Notes: generated by a model not told the origin, from the letters alone. 7,605 nucleotides of DNA from Planctomycetota bacterium (GCA_022566435.1 JADFIX010000148.1:1-7605); one strand, 5' to 3'; numbered from the stretch's first letter, positions 1-4,961 are shown. Numbers and translations: made by a program.

Positions 1-163
1 CGTACGCCAACCCCTCGTCGTCGAGAGCTGATACGGTTTTCGATGTTTCGGTGACGCCCGCGGCCTCGCCTGCGACCGCGGGCAAGACCCACGTCGTACG
101 CGGGCTCAACCAACTTGAACCGAACCACGCAACTGCCACGATCACGGTGAATTTCGCTTTCAT
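1..163 (-). CDS. N-terminus of an exported protein (signal peptide), runs off the left edge
   Basis: The minus strand has an ATG at 163 followed by 54 open codons to the window edge. The translation starts MKAKFTVIVAVAWFGSSWLS. This gives a basic n-region (K2, K4) and a hydrophobic core from about residue 5 to 19. A second apolar patch around residues 25-31 ends in AVA-GEA, a plausible signal peptidase I site near residue 31/32. Beyond it the chain turns polar and acidic (GEAAGVTETSKT, then an Asp/Glu pair region), as a mature secreted domain would. A strong Shine-Dalgarno sequence (GGAGGA) lies 7 nt upstream, which fixes the start. Too little of the mature protein is visible to name a family. 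It could be a Sec-exported enzyme, a periplasmic protein or a lipid-free surface protein; no lipobox cysteine is present. I am fairly sure it is a real gene and ignorant of its function. Confidence 0.72.
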   Translation of the reverse strand, partial: MKAKFTVIVAVAWFGSSWLSPRTTWVLPAVAGEAAGVTETSKTVSALDDEGLAY

Positions 164-170
164 TTTGCTG

Positions 171-176
171 TCCTCC
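171..176 (-). promoter_or_regulatory. Shine-Dalgarno site GGAGGA of the left-edge secreted-protein gene
   Basis: On the minus strand GGAGGA sits 7 nt before the ATG at 163. It is the best ribosome binding site in the window and the main reason to accept the short visible reading frame as a gene start. Confidence 0.7.
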
Positions 177-224
177 ACCAGGAAAAGCCGAAGCCGTTCA
201 ACGGGCGGCAGTACGATCGCCTGC

Positions 225-473
225 GTGTGGAGGCTTGTACACAAGATCGCCGGTCTTTTCAAGCATGATGAATACGACGTGGAATCTCGTCGCTGGACCC
301 CCGAACCCAAACACTATGGCGCGGGCGGCGGTGTCGGCGTGTTGACGCCTCCGCGCTGGGGTACGAGCAATTCCATGGCGCTACTCGGAATCTACCTCGC
401 GGCCAAGCTTTTGCACATCGTGGTCACATCGGTCGACTGGTCGGCCGTTAACTGGCGTATCATCCCCTGGTAG
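225..473 (+). CDS. possible small membrane protein (82 aa), unrecognised
   Basis: This plus-strand frame is open well upstream, but the part before about 225 overlaps the secreted-protein gene and its translation looks random. From a GTG at 225 the 82 residues look more protein-like. There is a charged start (VWRLVHKIAGLFKHDEYDVE), a Gly-rich segment around residues 38-44, TPPRWGTSNS near 47-56, then an apolar stretch (MALLGIYLAAKLLHIVVTSV, about residues 51-70). That stretch could cross the membrane near the C-terminus, before a Trp-rich end (VDWSAVNWRIIPW). Third codon positions are GC-rich, as in the real genes here. Against it: no Shine-Dalgarno before the GTG, no recognised family, and overlap with a candidate promoter on the other strand. 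A 7-bp inverted repeat begins at its stop codon. It would be divergent from the secreted-protein gene. Plausible, not established; the start is a guess. Confidence 0.38.
   Translation: MWRLVHKIAGLFKHDEYDVESRRWTPEPKHYGAGGGVGVLTPPRWGTSNSMALLGIYLAAKLLHIVVTSVDWSAVNWRIIPW
234..262 (-). promoter_or_regulatory. candidate sigma-70-like promoter for the left-edge secreted-protein gene
   Basis: The minus strand reads TTGAAA (257-262), a 17-nt spacer, then TACAAG (234-239). The first hexamer matches the -35 consensus at 5 of 6 positions and the second matches the -10 consensus at 4 of 6. Transcription would begin near 227 and give a leader of about 64 nt before the ATG at 163. The site overlaps the proposed start of the plus-strand ORF at 225, so the two calls partly compete. 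It is a pattern match only. Confidence 0.33.
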
Positions 474-495
474 GCGCCAAGTTACCAGTGGCGCC
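473..495. repeat. 7-bp inverted repeat at the end of the small plus-strand ORF
   Basis: GGCGCCA (473-479) and TGGCGCC (489-495) are perfect reverse complements around a 9-nt loop. The first arm starts on the last base of the TAG at 471-473. No T-tract follows on either strand, so it is at best a weak or factor-assisted terminator between two convergent reading frames. The remaining bases up to 562 show nothing else that I can interpret. Confidence 0.35.
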
Positions 496-562
496 CGTTG
501 CGCATATCAACACGAGCGAAGCTGGGGCCGCCGCCGATTCAGCGGTTGCATTCTCTCGCGGG

Positions 563-1750
563 CTATGCGGGTGGTTCCGGCAGTTCTCGCAGGTCGTTCA
601 CTGTCAGGGTCGTTCCACTGACCTTCGCGCAGATAGCGAGCATGAACTTTTTCGGTTGAGGCAGATTTGCGGCGTAGATTTGTCCAGCCAGTTCGAACTC
701 ACCGCTCTCTCCCTTTCCTGCATAGAACATATCCGACCAGACCCGTCTTCCGGGCTGAAGGTCGCCGAATTCGATCTCGATTAGGTATCGTTCATCATTC
801 TTGTCGATCGTCACTTCGCCGGGCGTTCGTCGAAATTGAGGCTTGATACCCTTGATTGCCGCCGACTGCAGTACCGAATAGTGGCGTCTCGGCGCGTCGG
901 GCCGGTCCGCCGCGTCCAACAACACAACACCGGTGTCGGCAGGGGTTGCCAGTTCGCATCGAACGCCCTTCGCGGCCACGTCGCCTTCATTCCGCACAAC
1001 CAATCGCACGGGACGAAACAATCGTCGAAACCATTCGAAATTAGCAAGTGCGCGTAGATAGTTCCGATTCAGCATATTCGACGGATCGAGCTCAATGGCA
1101 GGGAGGCCAATGCTAAGACGGCGGTGAGGTGGGAGTTCCAAATCAGGAATCTGATCAAACGGCGGCGTCTGAAGGAGTTCAGCATCCCACGTCAATTTGG
1201 CGCCGAGCGCAGTATCGCGTTCGGTATCCGCAAACTCGACACTCAACTGGGCGGATTGCGGGCCTGCCATTTGGCCCATCAGTGCGATCTCCTCAGGCGA
1301 GGCAGGTTTCGATGGATCCGTCGAACTCCCTCTTCGGACGTAGACCTGTTCCTTTTTCAGCTTTCCAAATTTTTTCTTGAGATAAACCGGGTGTGGCTGT
1401 TGCTCGATTCGAATGATGCCGACCTGCTTGCCCTCATATTCAAATGCCTCGTATTGCAAACGCACAGGACGATTCGTCAAGCTGTTGACAAACTGCTGGA
1501 GCGAGTGATCGGCAAGCTGTTCCGTCGCCGTGATTCCAATAACCTTGTGCAGCCCTCCGCGAACCTCTTCGACCCCAATCAGAATGTACGCGTCCGACCG
1601 TCGCCACGCGTTCACGAAACCAAGAATATCCTTGAGCAGTTCTGACTTCTGGTCCTCTTTCGCGTTGGCGAAGGGATACTGTCTGCTCTTGACGTCAAGC
1701 GTCGGCGATTCTTCTTCGTAGAGCAGTTTCTCAAAGAACGCTCTTTCCAT
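563..1750 (-). CDS. Schlafen-type AlbA_2 domain protein, putative ATP/nucleic-acid binding
   Basis: The N-terminal 160 residues fit the Schlafen AlbA_2 family (divergent AAA-4 / 'ATP-binding protein' in many annotations). They show EESPTLDVKSRQYPF near the start, KSELLKDILGFVNAWRRSDA with AYILIGVEE following (about 35-62), a strand run ending KQVGIIRIEQQ (about 108-118), and KKEQVYVRRGSSTDPSKP (about 133-149). The family is thought to bind or cut nucleic acid, and in Schlafens acidic residues of this fold act in RNA cleavage; whether this protein is a nuclease is unknown. The region after about residue 165 is not one I recognise. It contains RPVRLVVRNEGDVAAKGVRC (about 246-265), which resembles an Ig-like beta-sandwich strand pair. 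I place the start at ATG 1750 (395 aa), because GGGAG lies 9 nt upstream. An in-frame TTG at 1759 would add three residues but has no site of its own. The gene follows the 73-aa ORF with a 5-bp gap and is probably co-transcribed with it. GC looks lower by eye than in the gcv genes, suggesting acquired DNA. Confidence 0.88.
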   Translation of the reverse strand: MERAFFEKLLYEEESPTLDVKSRQYPFANAKEDQKSELLKDILGFVNAWRRSDAYILIGVEEVRGGLHKVIGITATEQLADHSLQQFVNSLTNRPVRLQYEAFEYEGKQVGIIRIEQQPHPVYLKKKFGKLKKEQVYVRRGSSTDPSKPASPEEIALMGQMAGPQSAQLSVEFADTERDTALGAKLTWDAELLQTPPFDQIPDLELPPHRRLSIGLPAIELDPSNMLNRNYLRALANFEWFRRLFRPVRLVVRNEGDVAAKGVRCELATPADTGVVLLDAADRPDAPRRHYSVLQSAAIKGIKPQFRRTPGEVTIDKNDERYLIEIEFGDLQPGRRVWSDMFYAGKGESGEFELAGQIYAANLPQPKKFMLAICAKVSGTTLTVNDLRELPEPPA

Positions 1751-1755
1751 TTGAT

Positions 1756-1977
1756 TCAACTCCCGTCTTGCGAGATGCGACGGAGACAGTTGGCATTAAG
1801 CGACAGTTCGGGGATCAGGTCCCAGCGGACCTTACGCCCGGTCTCGGAGAGAAGATTCTGAAAGGCGGAGCGCAGCGCGCCTTCGTGCTCGACGCTCTGG
1901 TCCGCGTATGTCGCGAGCGCGGCGTAGTAATTCTTGACCGGCTTGTGCGTCGGCTTGACCTTGAAAGCTGTGGCCAT
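1756..1977 (-). CDS. 73-aa protein resembling only the N-terminus of type ISP restriction-modification enzymes
   Basis: The translation begins MATAFKVKPTHKPVKNYYAA and continues with HEGALRSAFQNLL (residues 31-43) and WDLIPELSL (52-60). From memory this matches the opening of large type ISP restriction-modification/helicase polypeptides (LlaGI-like). There the pattern 'K.YY..L......HEGA.R.AFQ.LL......W.L.PE' leads into a Mrr-like nuclease, helicase and N6-adenine methylase. Here the chain stops after RRISQDGS, at about the point where those enzymes have a 'PDG' turn and continue for over a thousand residues. No continuation is visible in other frames before the next gene. It is therefore either a truncated remnant of a lost restriction enzyme or a small stand-alone protein retained with its neighbour. 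The TGA stop (1756-1758) overlaps a TTG of the AlbA_2 frame, so translation may be coupled. The ATG at 1977 has no clear Shine-Dalgarno site. The ORF looks real; its function is unknown. Confidence 0.68.
   Translation of the reverse strand: MATAFKVKPTHKPVKNYYAALATYADQSVEHEGALRSAFQNLLSETGRKVRWDLIPELSLNANCLRRISQDGS
1760..1764 (-). promoter_or_regulatory. Shine-Dalgarno site GGGAG deciding the AlbA_2 gene start
   Basis: GGGAG on the minus strand is 9 nt from ATG 1750 and directly abuts the alternative TTG at 1759. A ribosome bound here can only use the ATG comfortably. The site lies within the last codons of the 73-aa ORF, as expected for a tightly packed operon. Confidence 0.6.
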
Positions 1978-1983
1978 GTGCCG

Positions 1984-2012
1984 AGACTATGACCATTGTT
2001 ATGCAAGGTCAA
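1984..2012 (-). promoter_or_regulatory. candidate promoter for the 73-aa ORF / AlbA_2 unit, possibly leaderless
   Basis: On the minus strand TTGACC (2007-2012) matches the -35 consensus at 5 of 6 positions. After 17 nt comes TAGTCT (1984-1989), a TAnnnT-type -10. CATAGT, two bases upstream, is an alternative -10 at 15-nt spacing. The -10 ends only 6 nt before the ATG at 1977, so a transcript would start at or next to the start codon. That fits the absence of a Shine-Dalgarno sequence. Confidence 0.4.
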
Positions 2013-2052
2013 CGTGCGGCGATTCGTGGACGGCGGGGCGATGACCAAGCCG

Positions 2053-2079
2053 GGTAGGGTCCGCTCGGTGGACCCTACC
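2053..2079. repeat. perfect 10-bp palindrome with a 7-nt loop
   Basis: GGTAGGGTCC (2053-2062) and GGACCCTACC (2070-2079) are exact reverse complements around GCTCGGT. No T-tract follows on either strand, so a simple rho-independent terminator is not indicated. The arms resemble the 'TAGGGTCC...GGACC' elements I associate with planctomycete intergenic DNA; that is from memory and not checked. It directly abuts the longer palindrome at 2080. Confidence 0.6.
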
Positions 2080-2136
2080 GAGCCGCGACCGTCAGGGAGC
2101 GATGGAAGAGAATCCGCTTGCTTACGCGCGCGGCTC
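2080..2136. repeat. 57-bp imperfect palindrome (dispersed-repeat style)
   Basis: The outer arms GAGCCGCG (2080-2087) and CGCGGCTC (2129-2136) pair perfectly. Inside them CGTCAGGGAGCG and the reverse complement of the stretch CGCTTGCTTACG agree at most positions, so the whole unit can fold into a long interrupted hairpin. I recall very similar 'GAGCCGCGACCGT.AGGGAGCGG' units between genes in planctomycete genomes. No open frame of note covers it. It may be a mobile palindromic unit or an RNA structure at the end of a transcript. Confidence 0.55.
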
Positions 2137-2200
2137 TGTTCGTCTCCGTCGATTCACGTAGTTTTGGGATAACCCGTAGTATGATCAAAGCACGCAGTTC

Positions 2201-2226
2201 CCAAGAAGGTGCGACCGGATCGCACC
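2201..2226 (-). terminator. candidate rho-independent terminator of the helicase gene
   Basis: On the minus strand, 14 nt past the helicase stop, GGTGCGA (2220-2226), a 5-nt loop and TCGCACC (2208-2214) form a perfect 7-bp GC-rich stem. TTCTT follows in transcript direction. The T-tract is short and interrupted, so efficiency is uncertain. Confidence 0.45.
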
Positions 2227-2240
2227 CTACGGCTTCCAGC

Positions 2241-3509
2241 TCACGAGGCCGCGGAAACCGCCGATGGTCTTCTGCGCCGCGATCTTCTACTCGACGATCG
2301 CGTTGGGCGAGACCGGGGCGTACGCGGTTGCGTATCACGCGGGGGGACCGGGCGAGGTGGCGGCGGTGAATCGCCATTTCCCAGCGGGTCCGTCTCACGC
2401 TGTAGTGGTTCGCGGATCAGCCGCTCGATCGCCCGAAGGTCCGCGTGCTGCTCCGATGTGCAGAACGAGATCGCGATACCGGACGCGCCCGCCCGGCCTG
2501 TGCGGCCGATGCGATGGACATACGTTTCCGGTTCAGGGGTTAGGTCATAGTTAATGACGTGGGAGATGTCTTCAACATCCAGCCCACGAGCTGCGATGTC
2601 GGTCGCGATGAGCACGGGCGTCTTCCCGGACTTAAACTCAGCCAACGCCCGGGTCCGTGCGCCCTGGCTCTTGTTGCCGTGCAGTGCAGCGGCGGGCACG
2701 CCGGCCTTCACGAGCTTCTTGACCACCTTGTCGGCACCGTGTTTGGTGCGCGAAAACACCAACGCTCGTGTGTACGACGTTTGCGTCAACAGGTGCGCCA
2801 ACAGTCCCGGCTTATCGACTTTCTCCACGTGATAAACGGAATGACTCACCGATGGAGCGGGCGACGATACCCGCGATACCTGTACCGGCACCGCGTCGTG
2901 GAGAATGTCGCCCGCGAGCTTGCGGATCGGGGCCGGCATGGTCGCCGAGAAGAGCAGCGTTTGTCGCTTCCGGGGTACGTCGGTGAGAATCCGCCGCAAG
3001 TCGGGCAGAAAGCCCATATCGAGCATGCGGTCGGCTTCGTCCAGAACCAGGACCTCAGTACTCTTGATACTGACAAGGCCTTGTCCCATGAGGTCAAGTA
3101 GGCGCCCTGGCGTGGCGATCAGGACATCCACACCGGCTCGCAGAGCGCGAACCTGCGGATTCTGATTCACGCCGCCGAAGATGACGGCCTGCCGCACGTT
3201 GGTGTGCCGGCCGTACGTCCGAAAGCTCTCGAAAATCTGCTGTGCGAGTTCGCGAGTCGGGCATAACACCAGGACGCGGATGCGCCCCGCCGGCGCTTTG
3301 GCCTCGGCTGAGCGTTTGCTCAGTTGTTGGAGAATGGGTAATGCAAACGCCGCGGTCTTGCCAGTGCCCGTCTGGGCACAGCCGAGTACGTCGCGGCCGG
3401 CAAGGATAAGCGGAATGGCGTCGGCCTGAATAGGTGTGGGATGAACGTAACGCTCCGTGCGCACGGCACGCAGCAGCGGCTCAACGAGCCGCAAGTCTTC
3501 AAATCGCAT
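2241..3509 (-). CDS. rhlE: DEAD-box ATP-dependent RNA helicase, RhlE type
   Basis: A complete DEAD-box core is visible: Phe3 and PTPIQ (24-28) of the Q motif; AQTGTGKT (45-52, motif I); PTRELA (84-89, Ia); GG and TPGR (112-113, 133-136); DEAD (157-160, II); SAT (188-190, III); LVFSRTK (250-256, IV); [10 protein letters not shown] (302-311, V); HRIGRTGR (332-339, VI). This is an ATP-dependent RNA unwinding enzyme acting in the cytoplasm, with family roles in ribosome assembly, RNA turnover and cold adaptation. The compact start, the order of motifs and the [19 protein letters not shown] wording favour RhlE over DeaD or SrmB. The protein is 422 aa. After about residue 378 there is a Pro/Arg/Ser-rich tail (R-S repeats, RRSRRRR near 409-414) that probably binds RNA non-specifically. 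ATG 3509 is supported by position in the family and by GAGAG 9 nt upstream. The gene stands alone, with its own strong promoter and a candidate terminator. Confidence 0.96.
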   Translation of the reverse strand: MRFEDLRLVEPLLRAVRTERYVHPTPIQADAIPLILAGRDVLGCAQTGTGKTAAFALPILQQLSKRSAEAKAPAGRIRVLVLCPTRELAQQIFESFRTYGRHTNVRQAVIFGGVNQNPQVRALRAGVDVLIATPGRLLDLMGQGLVSIKSTEVLVLDEADRMLDMGFLPDLRRILTDVPRKRQTLLFSATMPAPIRKLAGDILHDAVPVQVSRVSSPAPSVSHSVYHVEKVDKPGLLAHLLTQTSYTRALVFSRTKHGADKVVKKLVKAGVPAAALHGNKSQGARTRALAEFKSGKTPVLIATDIAARGLDVEDISHVINYDLTPEPETYVHRIGRTGRAGASGIAISFCTSEQHADLRAIERLIREPLQRETDPLGNGDSPPPPRPVPPRDTQPRTPRSRPTRSSSRRSRRRRPSAVSAAS

Positions 3510-3518
3510 TCTGTAATA

Positions 3519-3523
3519 CTCTC
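3519..3523 (-). promoter_or_regulatory. weak Shine-Dalgarno site (GAGAG) of the helicase gene
   Basis: GAGAG on the minus strand lies 9 nt before ATG 3509, in an A/T-rich stretch at the end of the structured leader. It is a modest match and leaves the ribosome site outside the upstream hairpins. Confidence 0.4.
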
Positions 3524-3548
3524 AATAGTTCCAAGCGAAGATGTGTCG

Positions 3549-3598
3549 GACGCGCGTCGCGTCTGGCAGAGCCATCGGTGCCTGGCTGCTCCGATGGC
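3549..3598 (-). other. structured 5' leader of the helicase mRNA (two hairpins)
   Basis: Between the predicted transcription start (near 3617) and ATG 3509 lie two perfect stems. In transcript order GCCATCGG (3591-3598) pairs with CCGATGGC (3571-3578) around 12 nt. Next GACGCG (3558-3563) pairs with CGCGTC (3549-3554) around 3 nt. No riboswitch class is recognised. Long structured leaders are known on some cold-induced helicase and cold-shock mRNAs, so a temperature or autoregulatory role is possible but inferred. Confidence 0.4.
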
Positions 3599-3623
3599 GG
3601 TTATTCCACTGGATGCACCCAAT

Positions 3624-3652
3624 AGTATACGTGCGGGCCGTTGCCGTGTCAA
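3624..3652 (-). promoter_or_regulatory. near-consensus sigma-70 promoter of the helicase gene
   Basis: The minus strand carries TTGACA (3647-3652, a full -35 match), exactly 17 nt, then TATACT (3624-3629, 5 of 6 of the -10 consensus). It points into the helicase gene, with transcription expected from about 3617. This is by far the best promoter in the window and argues that the helicase is expressed strongly and independently of the upstream gcv/lipM genes. Confidence 0.75.
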
Positions 3653-4082
3653 ATCGTGCCTCATGCCGTCGAAATCGGCGTTTCTTGGGTCAAGCGCGAC
3701 CCAGCACTCCGCCGGGCAGACACAGCGGAGGCGCTTGCGCATGCCGAAAGTGTCGCCTATGTGGCAATGAATCCCGCCTTCCAGGAATCCAGACCCACGG
3801 TAATAGCTTGCCGTGGTGGTGCCAGTCGTCGCGCGGATTGTACCGATTGAGGCACACATCACCGGCCTTGACTGATCGGTTGAGCGGCTACCAAGAATCA
3901 CAGGGAGGCGGTGATTCCGCCCCGCCCAGCCGCGCAACTCCTCTTGCAGCATGCACCTGCTGGCGGATGGTTCTTGCGCCTCCGCAGCCGCGGCGATTCT
4001 AGATTTCAGGCGACTCTCGAGCTTCCGTACGCTACACACAAACCGACGCTGCCCGAGAAACCTCGTGGTGAGAAATGAATTC
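3653..4082. other. 430-bp stretch without a convincing gene, rich in short palindromes
   Basis: This lies between the lipM-like stop and the helicase promoter. Open frames exist on both strands, but they run into flanking genes, are Cys/Arg-rich, and match no family I know. Perfect inverted repeats are present: TGGGTC/GACCCA (3686-3691, 3698-3703), CTCCGC/GCGGAG (3707-3712, 3725-3730), CCACGG/CCGTGG (3795-3800, 3811-3816) and GAATCAC/GTGATTC (3895-3901, 3911-3917). The last, on the minus strand, is a possible weak terminator for the lipM-like gene but has no real T-tract. One minus frame (roughly 3690-3880) reads for a while like protein (AGDVCLNRYNPRDDWHHHGK) with no usable ATG nearby, so a decayed gene is possible. 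Confidence 0.45.
3686..3730. repeat. pair of adjacent short palindromes upstream of the helicase promoter
   Basis: Two perfect 6-bp stems lie three bases apart: TGGGTC-6 nt-GACCCA (3686-3703) and CTCCGC-12 nt-GCGGAG (3707-3730). They lie about 34 bp upstream of the helicase -35 hexamer. Such a twin hairpin could be a dispersed palindromic unit, a terminator for upstream transcription, or an operator. Nothing in the sequence decides between these. Confidence 0.4.
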
Positions 4083-4835
4083 TCATGTTCGCTTCGTCCA
4101 TTCGTCGCCGGCATATTTCGGGATCAGTTCGTCCGCGGCGTCGAGCTCTTCAGGCGTCCACTCGCCGTTCTCAAACGGAAGGTCGCCAAGTGCCCCCAAC
4201 GTGTCAACGAACAACGAACGTAGCCGAACGATCGTGGTATCAAATGCGACCGACACGCGACCGACACGCTGTTGATCATACCGACTGCCGAGAACGATCG
4301 AGCCGTGCTGCAGGATCGCGTCGCGCGTGCGTCGTTGGGCGCTGCCCGTGATCTTACCGCTTTCCAGAACGATGTCGTAGCGGTGTCGCCGCTCGAAGCA
4401 AAAGAAGGGCCCCTTGGCCGCCCCCGAGTCGTCCGTCGTTCCGCAATACTCACCGGCGATGTCCAGTTCACGCAGACAGGCGATGACCGCGTCGTGGGCG
4501 TGTTCGTACAAGTGGCCGGCGCCGTCGCCAAGCAGCGAATGGTTCACCGGCAGCGTCAACGAATAAGTGAGTTCCAGGTCATGCAGGATCGCGCCGCCGC
4601 CGGTCTGGCGTCGGACGACGGCCAGGTCGCCTGCAGGCGGCTCGAGCGCCTCGTAGTCCGAGTAGGGCTGGAAATAACCCAGTGAGATCGTCGGTGGATC
4701 CCATTGATACAAGCGCAACGTGGGCTGCGACTGCCCAAGACCGACACGGGTCATCAAGGCCTCGTCCCGGGCCATGTTGATCGGTCCGCTTAGTGGCGAC
4801 TCGTTGAGCACGCGAATTGGGTTGGTAGAGCTCAC
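4083..4835 (-). CDS. lipM: lipoate-protein ligase A family protein, probably octanoyltransferase (LipM-like)
   Basis: The 250-aa product shows the BPL/LplA fold signature: SGPINMARDEALM (16-28), RRQTGGGAILH (75-85, lipoyl/octanoyl binding loop), PFFCFERRHRYDIVLESGKITGSAQRRTRDAILQHGSI (143-180). Within the last block Cys146 is where Bacillus LipM has its catalytic thiol in a 'CF' context. K161 is the conserved acyl-binding lysine. A Cys there favours octanoyl transfer from acyl carrier protein to GcvH or other lipoyl domains over ATP-dependent ligation of free lipoate, but an LplA-type ligase is not excluded. The length suits LipM and is shorter than E. coli LplA. The start is GTG 4835: an in-frame TAA lies only five codons upstream, and no Shine-Dalgarno site is seen. 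It follows gcvPB by 126 bp. Its placement fits a role in arming the glycine-cleavage H protein with its lipoyl arm. Confidence 0.87.
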   Translation of the reverse strand: MSSTNPIRVLNESPLSGPINMARDEALMTRVGLGQSQPTLRLYQWDPPTISLGYFQPYSDYEALEPPAGDLAVVRRQTGGGAILHDLELTYSLTLPVNHSLLGDGAGHLYEHAHDAVIACLRELDIAGEYCGTTDDSGAAKGPFFCFERRHRYDIVLESGKITGSAQRRTRDAILQHGSIVLGSRYDQQRVGRVSVAFDTTIVRLRSLFVDTLGALGDLPFENGEWTPEELDAADELIPKYAGDEWTKRT

Positions 4836-4844
4836 GACAAGACT

Positions 4845-4873
4845 ATGTTAACACGACAGCGCAGGGTCGTCAT
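4845..4873 (-). promoter_or_regulatory. weak candidate promoter for the lipM-like gene
   Basis: On the minus strand ATGACG (4868-4873), 17 nt, TAACAT (4845-4850); each hexamer matches consensus at 4 of 6 positions. The -10 ends 9 nt before GTG 4835, so the transcript would be nearly leaderless. That agrees with the lack of a ribosome site, but the match is weak and read-through from gcvPB is equally possible. Confidence 0.25.
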
Positions 4874-4895
4874 GAACTCGTGCCCTGGCATCCTG

Positions 4896-4935
4896 CCCGC
4901 GTAGTATTCGCGGGTCGTGCAGACTGGAAGCCTGC
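4896..4935. repeat. two adjacent small palindromes in the gcvPB-lipM gap
   Basis: CCCGCG-7 nt-CGCGGG (4896-4914) is perfect. It is followed by GCAGACT-GGA-AGCCTGC (4919-4935), a 7-bp stem with one mismatch and a 3-nt loop. The second has the 'CTGGAAGCCTGCGGTAC' wording of a small repeat I recall from planctomycete intergenic regions. The core CTGGAAGCC recurs in opposite orientation at 2231-2240. They could attenuate transcription from gcvPB into lipM. Confidence 0.45.
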
Positions 4936-4961
4936 GGTACAAATGACCCGGCGCTGTGGTG

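Noticed and set aside
51..224. upstream extension of the small plus-strand ORF to ATG 51
   Set aside because: This part overlaps the minus-strand signal-peptide gene, which has a strong ribosome site. Its translation looks random, so only the part from about 225 was considered.
1124..1645. 173-codon plus-strand open frame opposite the AlbA_2 gene
   Set aside because: It is antisense to a conserved domain and rich in Arg and Leu with no recognisable motif.
2075..2398. 107-codon minus-strand frame overlapping the helicase C-terminus and the palindromes
   Set aside because: It overlaps the helicase tail in another frame and runs through repeat DNA. It could only matter if the helicase tail were frameshifted, for which there is no direct evidence.
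3781..3830. possible tRNA-like fold around the CCACGG/CCGTGG hairpin
   Set aside because: There is no GGTTCRA T-loop, no acceptor stem and no anticodon arm in register; it is just a short hairpin.
3541..4002. 153-codon plus-strand open frame in the same gap
   Set aside because: It starts in the helicase leader and crosses all the palindromes. Its composition is Arg/Cys/Ser-rich and random-looking, with no ribosome site that I can see.
3320..4114. 264-codon minus-strand open frame between the helicase and the lipM-like gene
   Set aside because: It overlaps 190 bp of the helicase N-terminus and the end of the lipM-like gene in other frames. It spans the helicase promoter and is Cys/Arg-rich with no family signal. 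A decayed gene inside the gap is possible, but this frame as a whole is not a gene.
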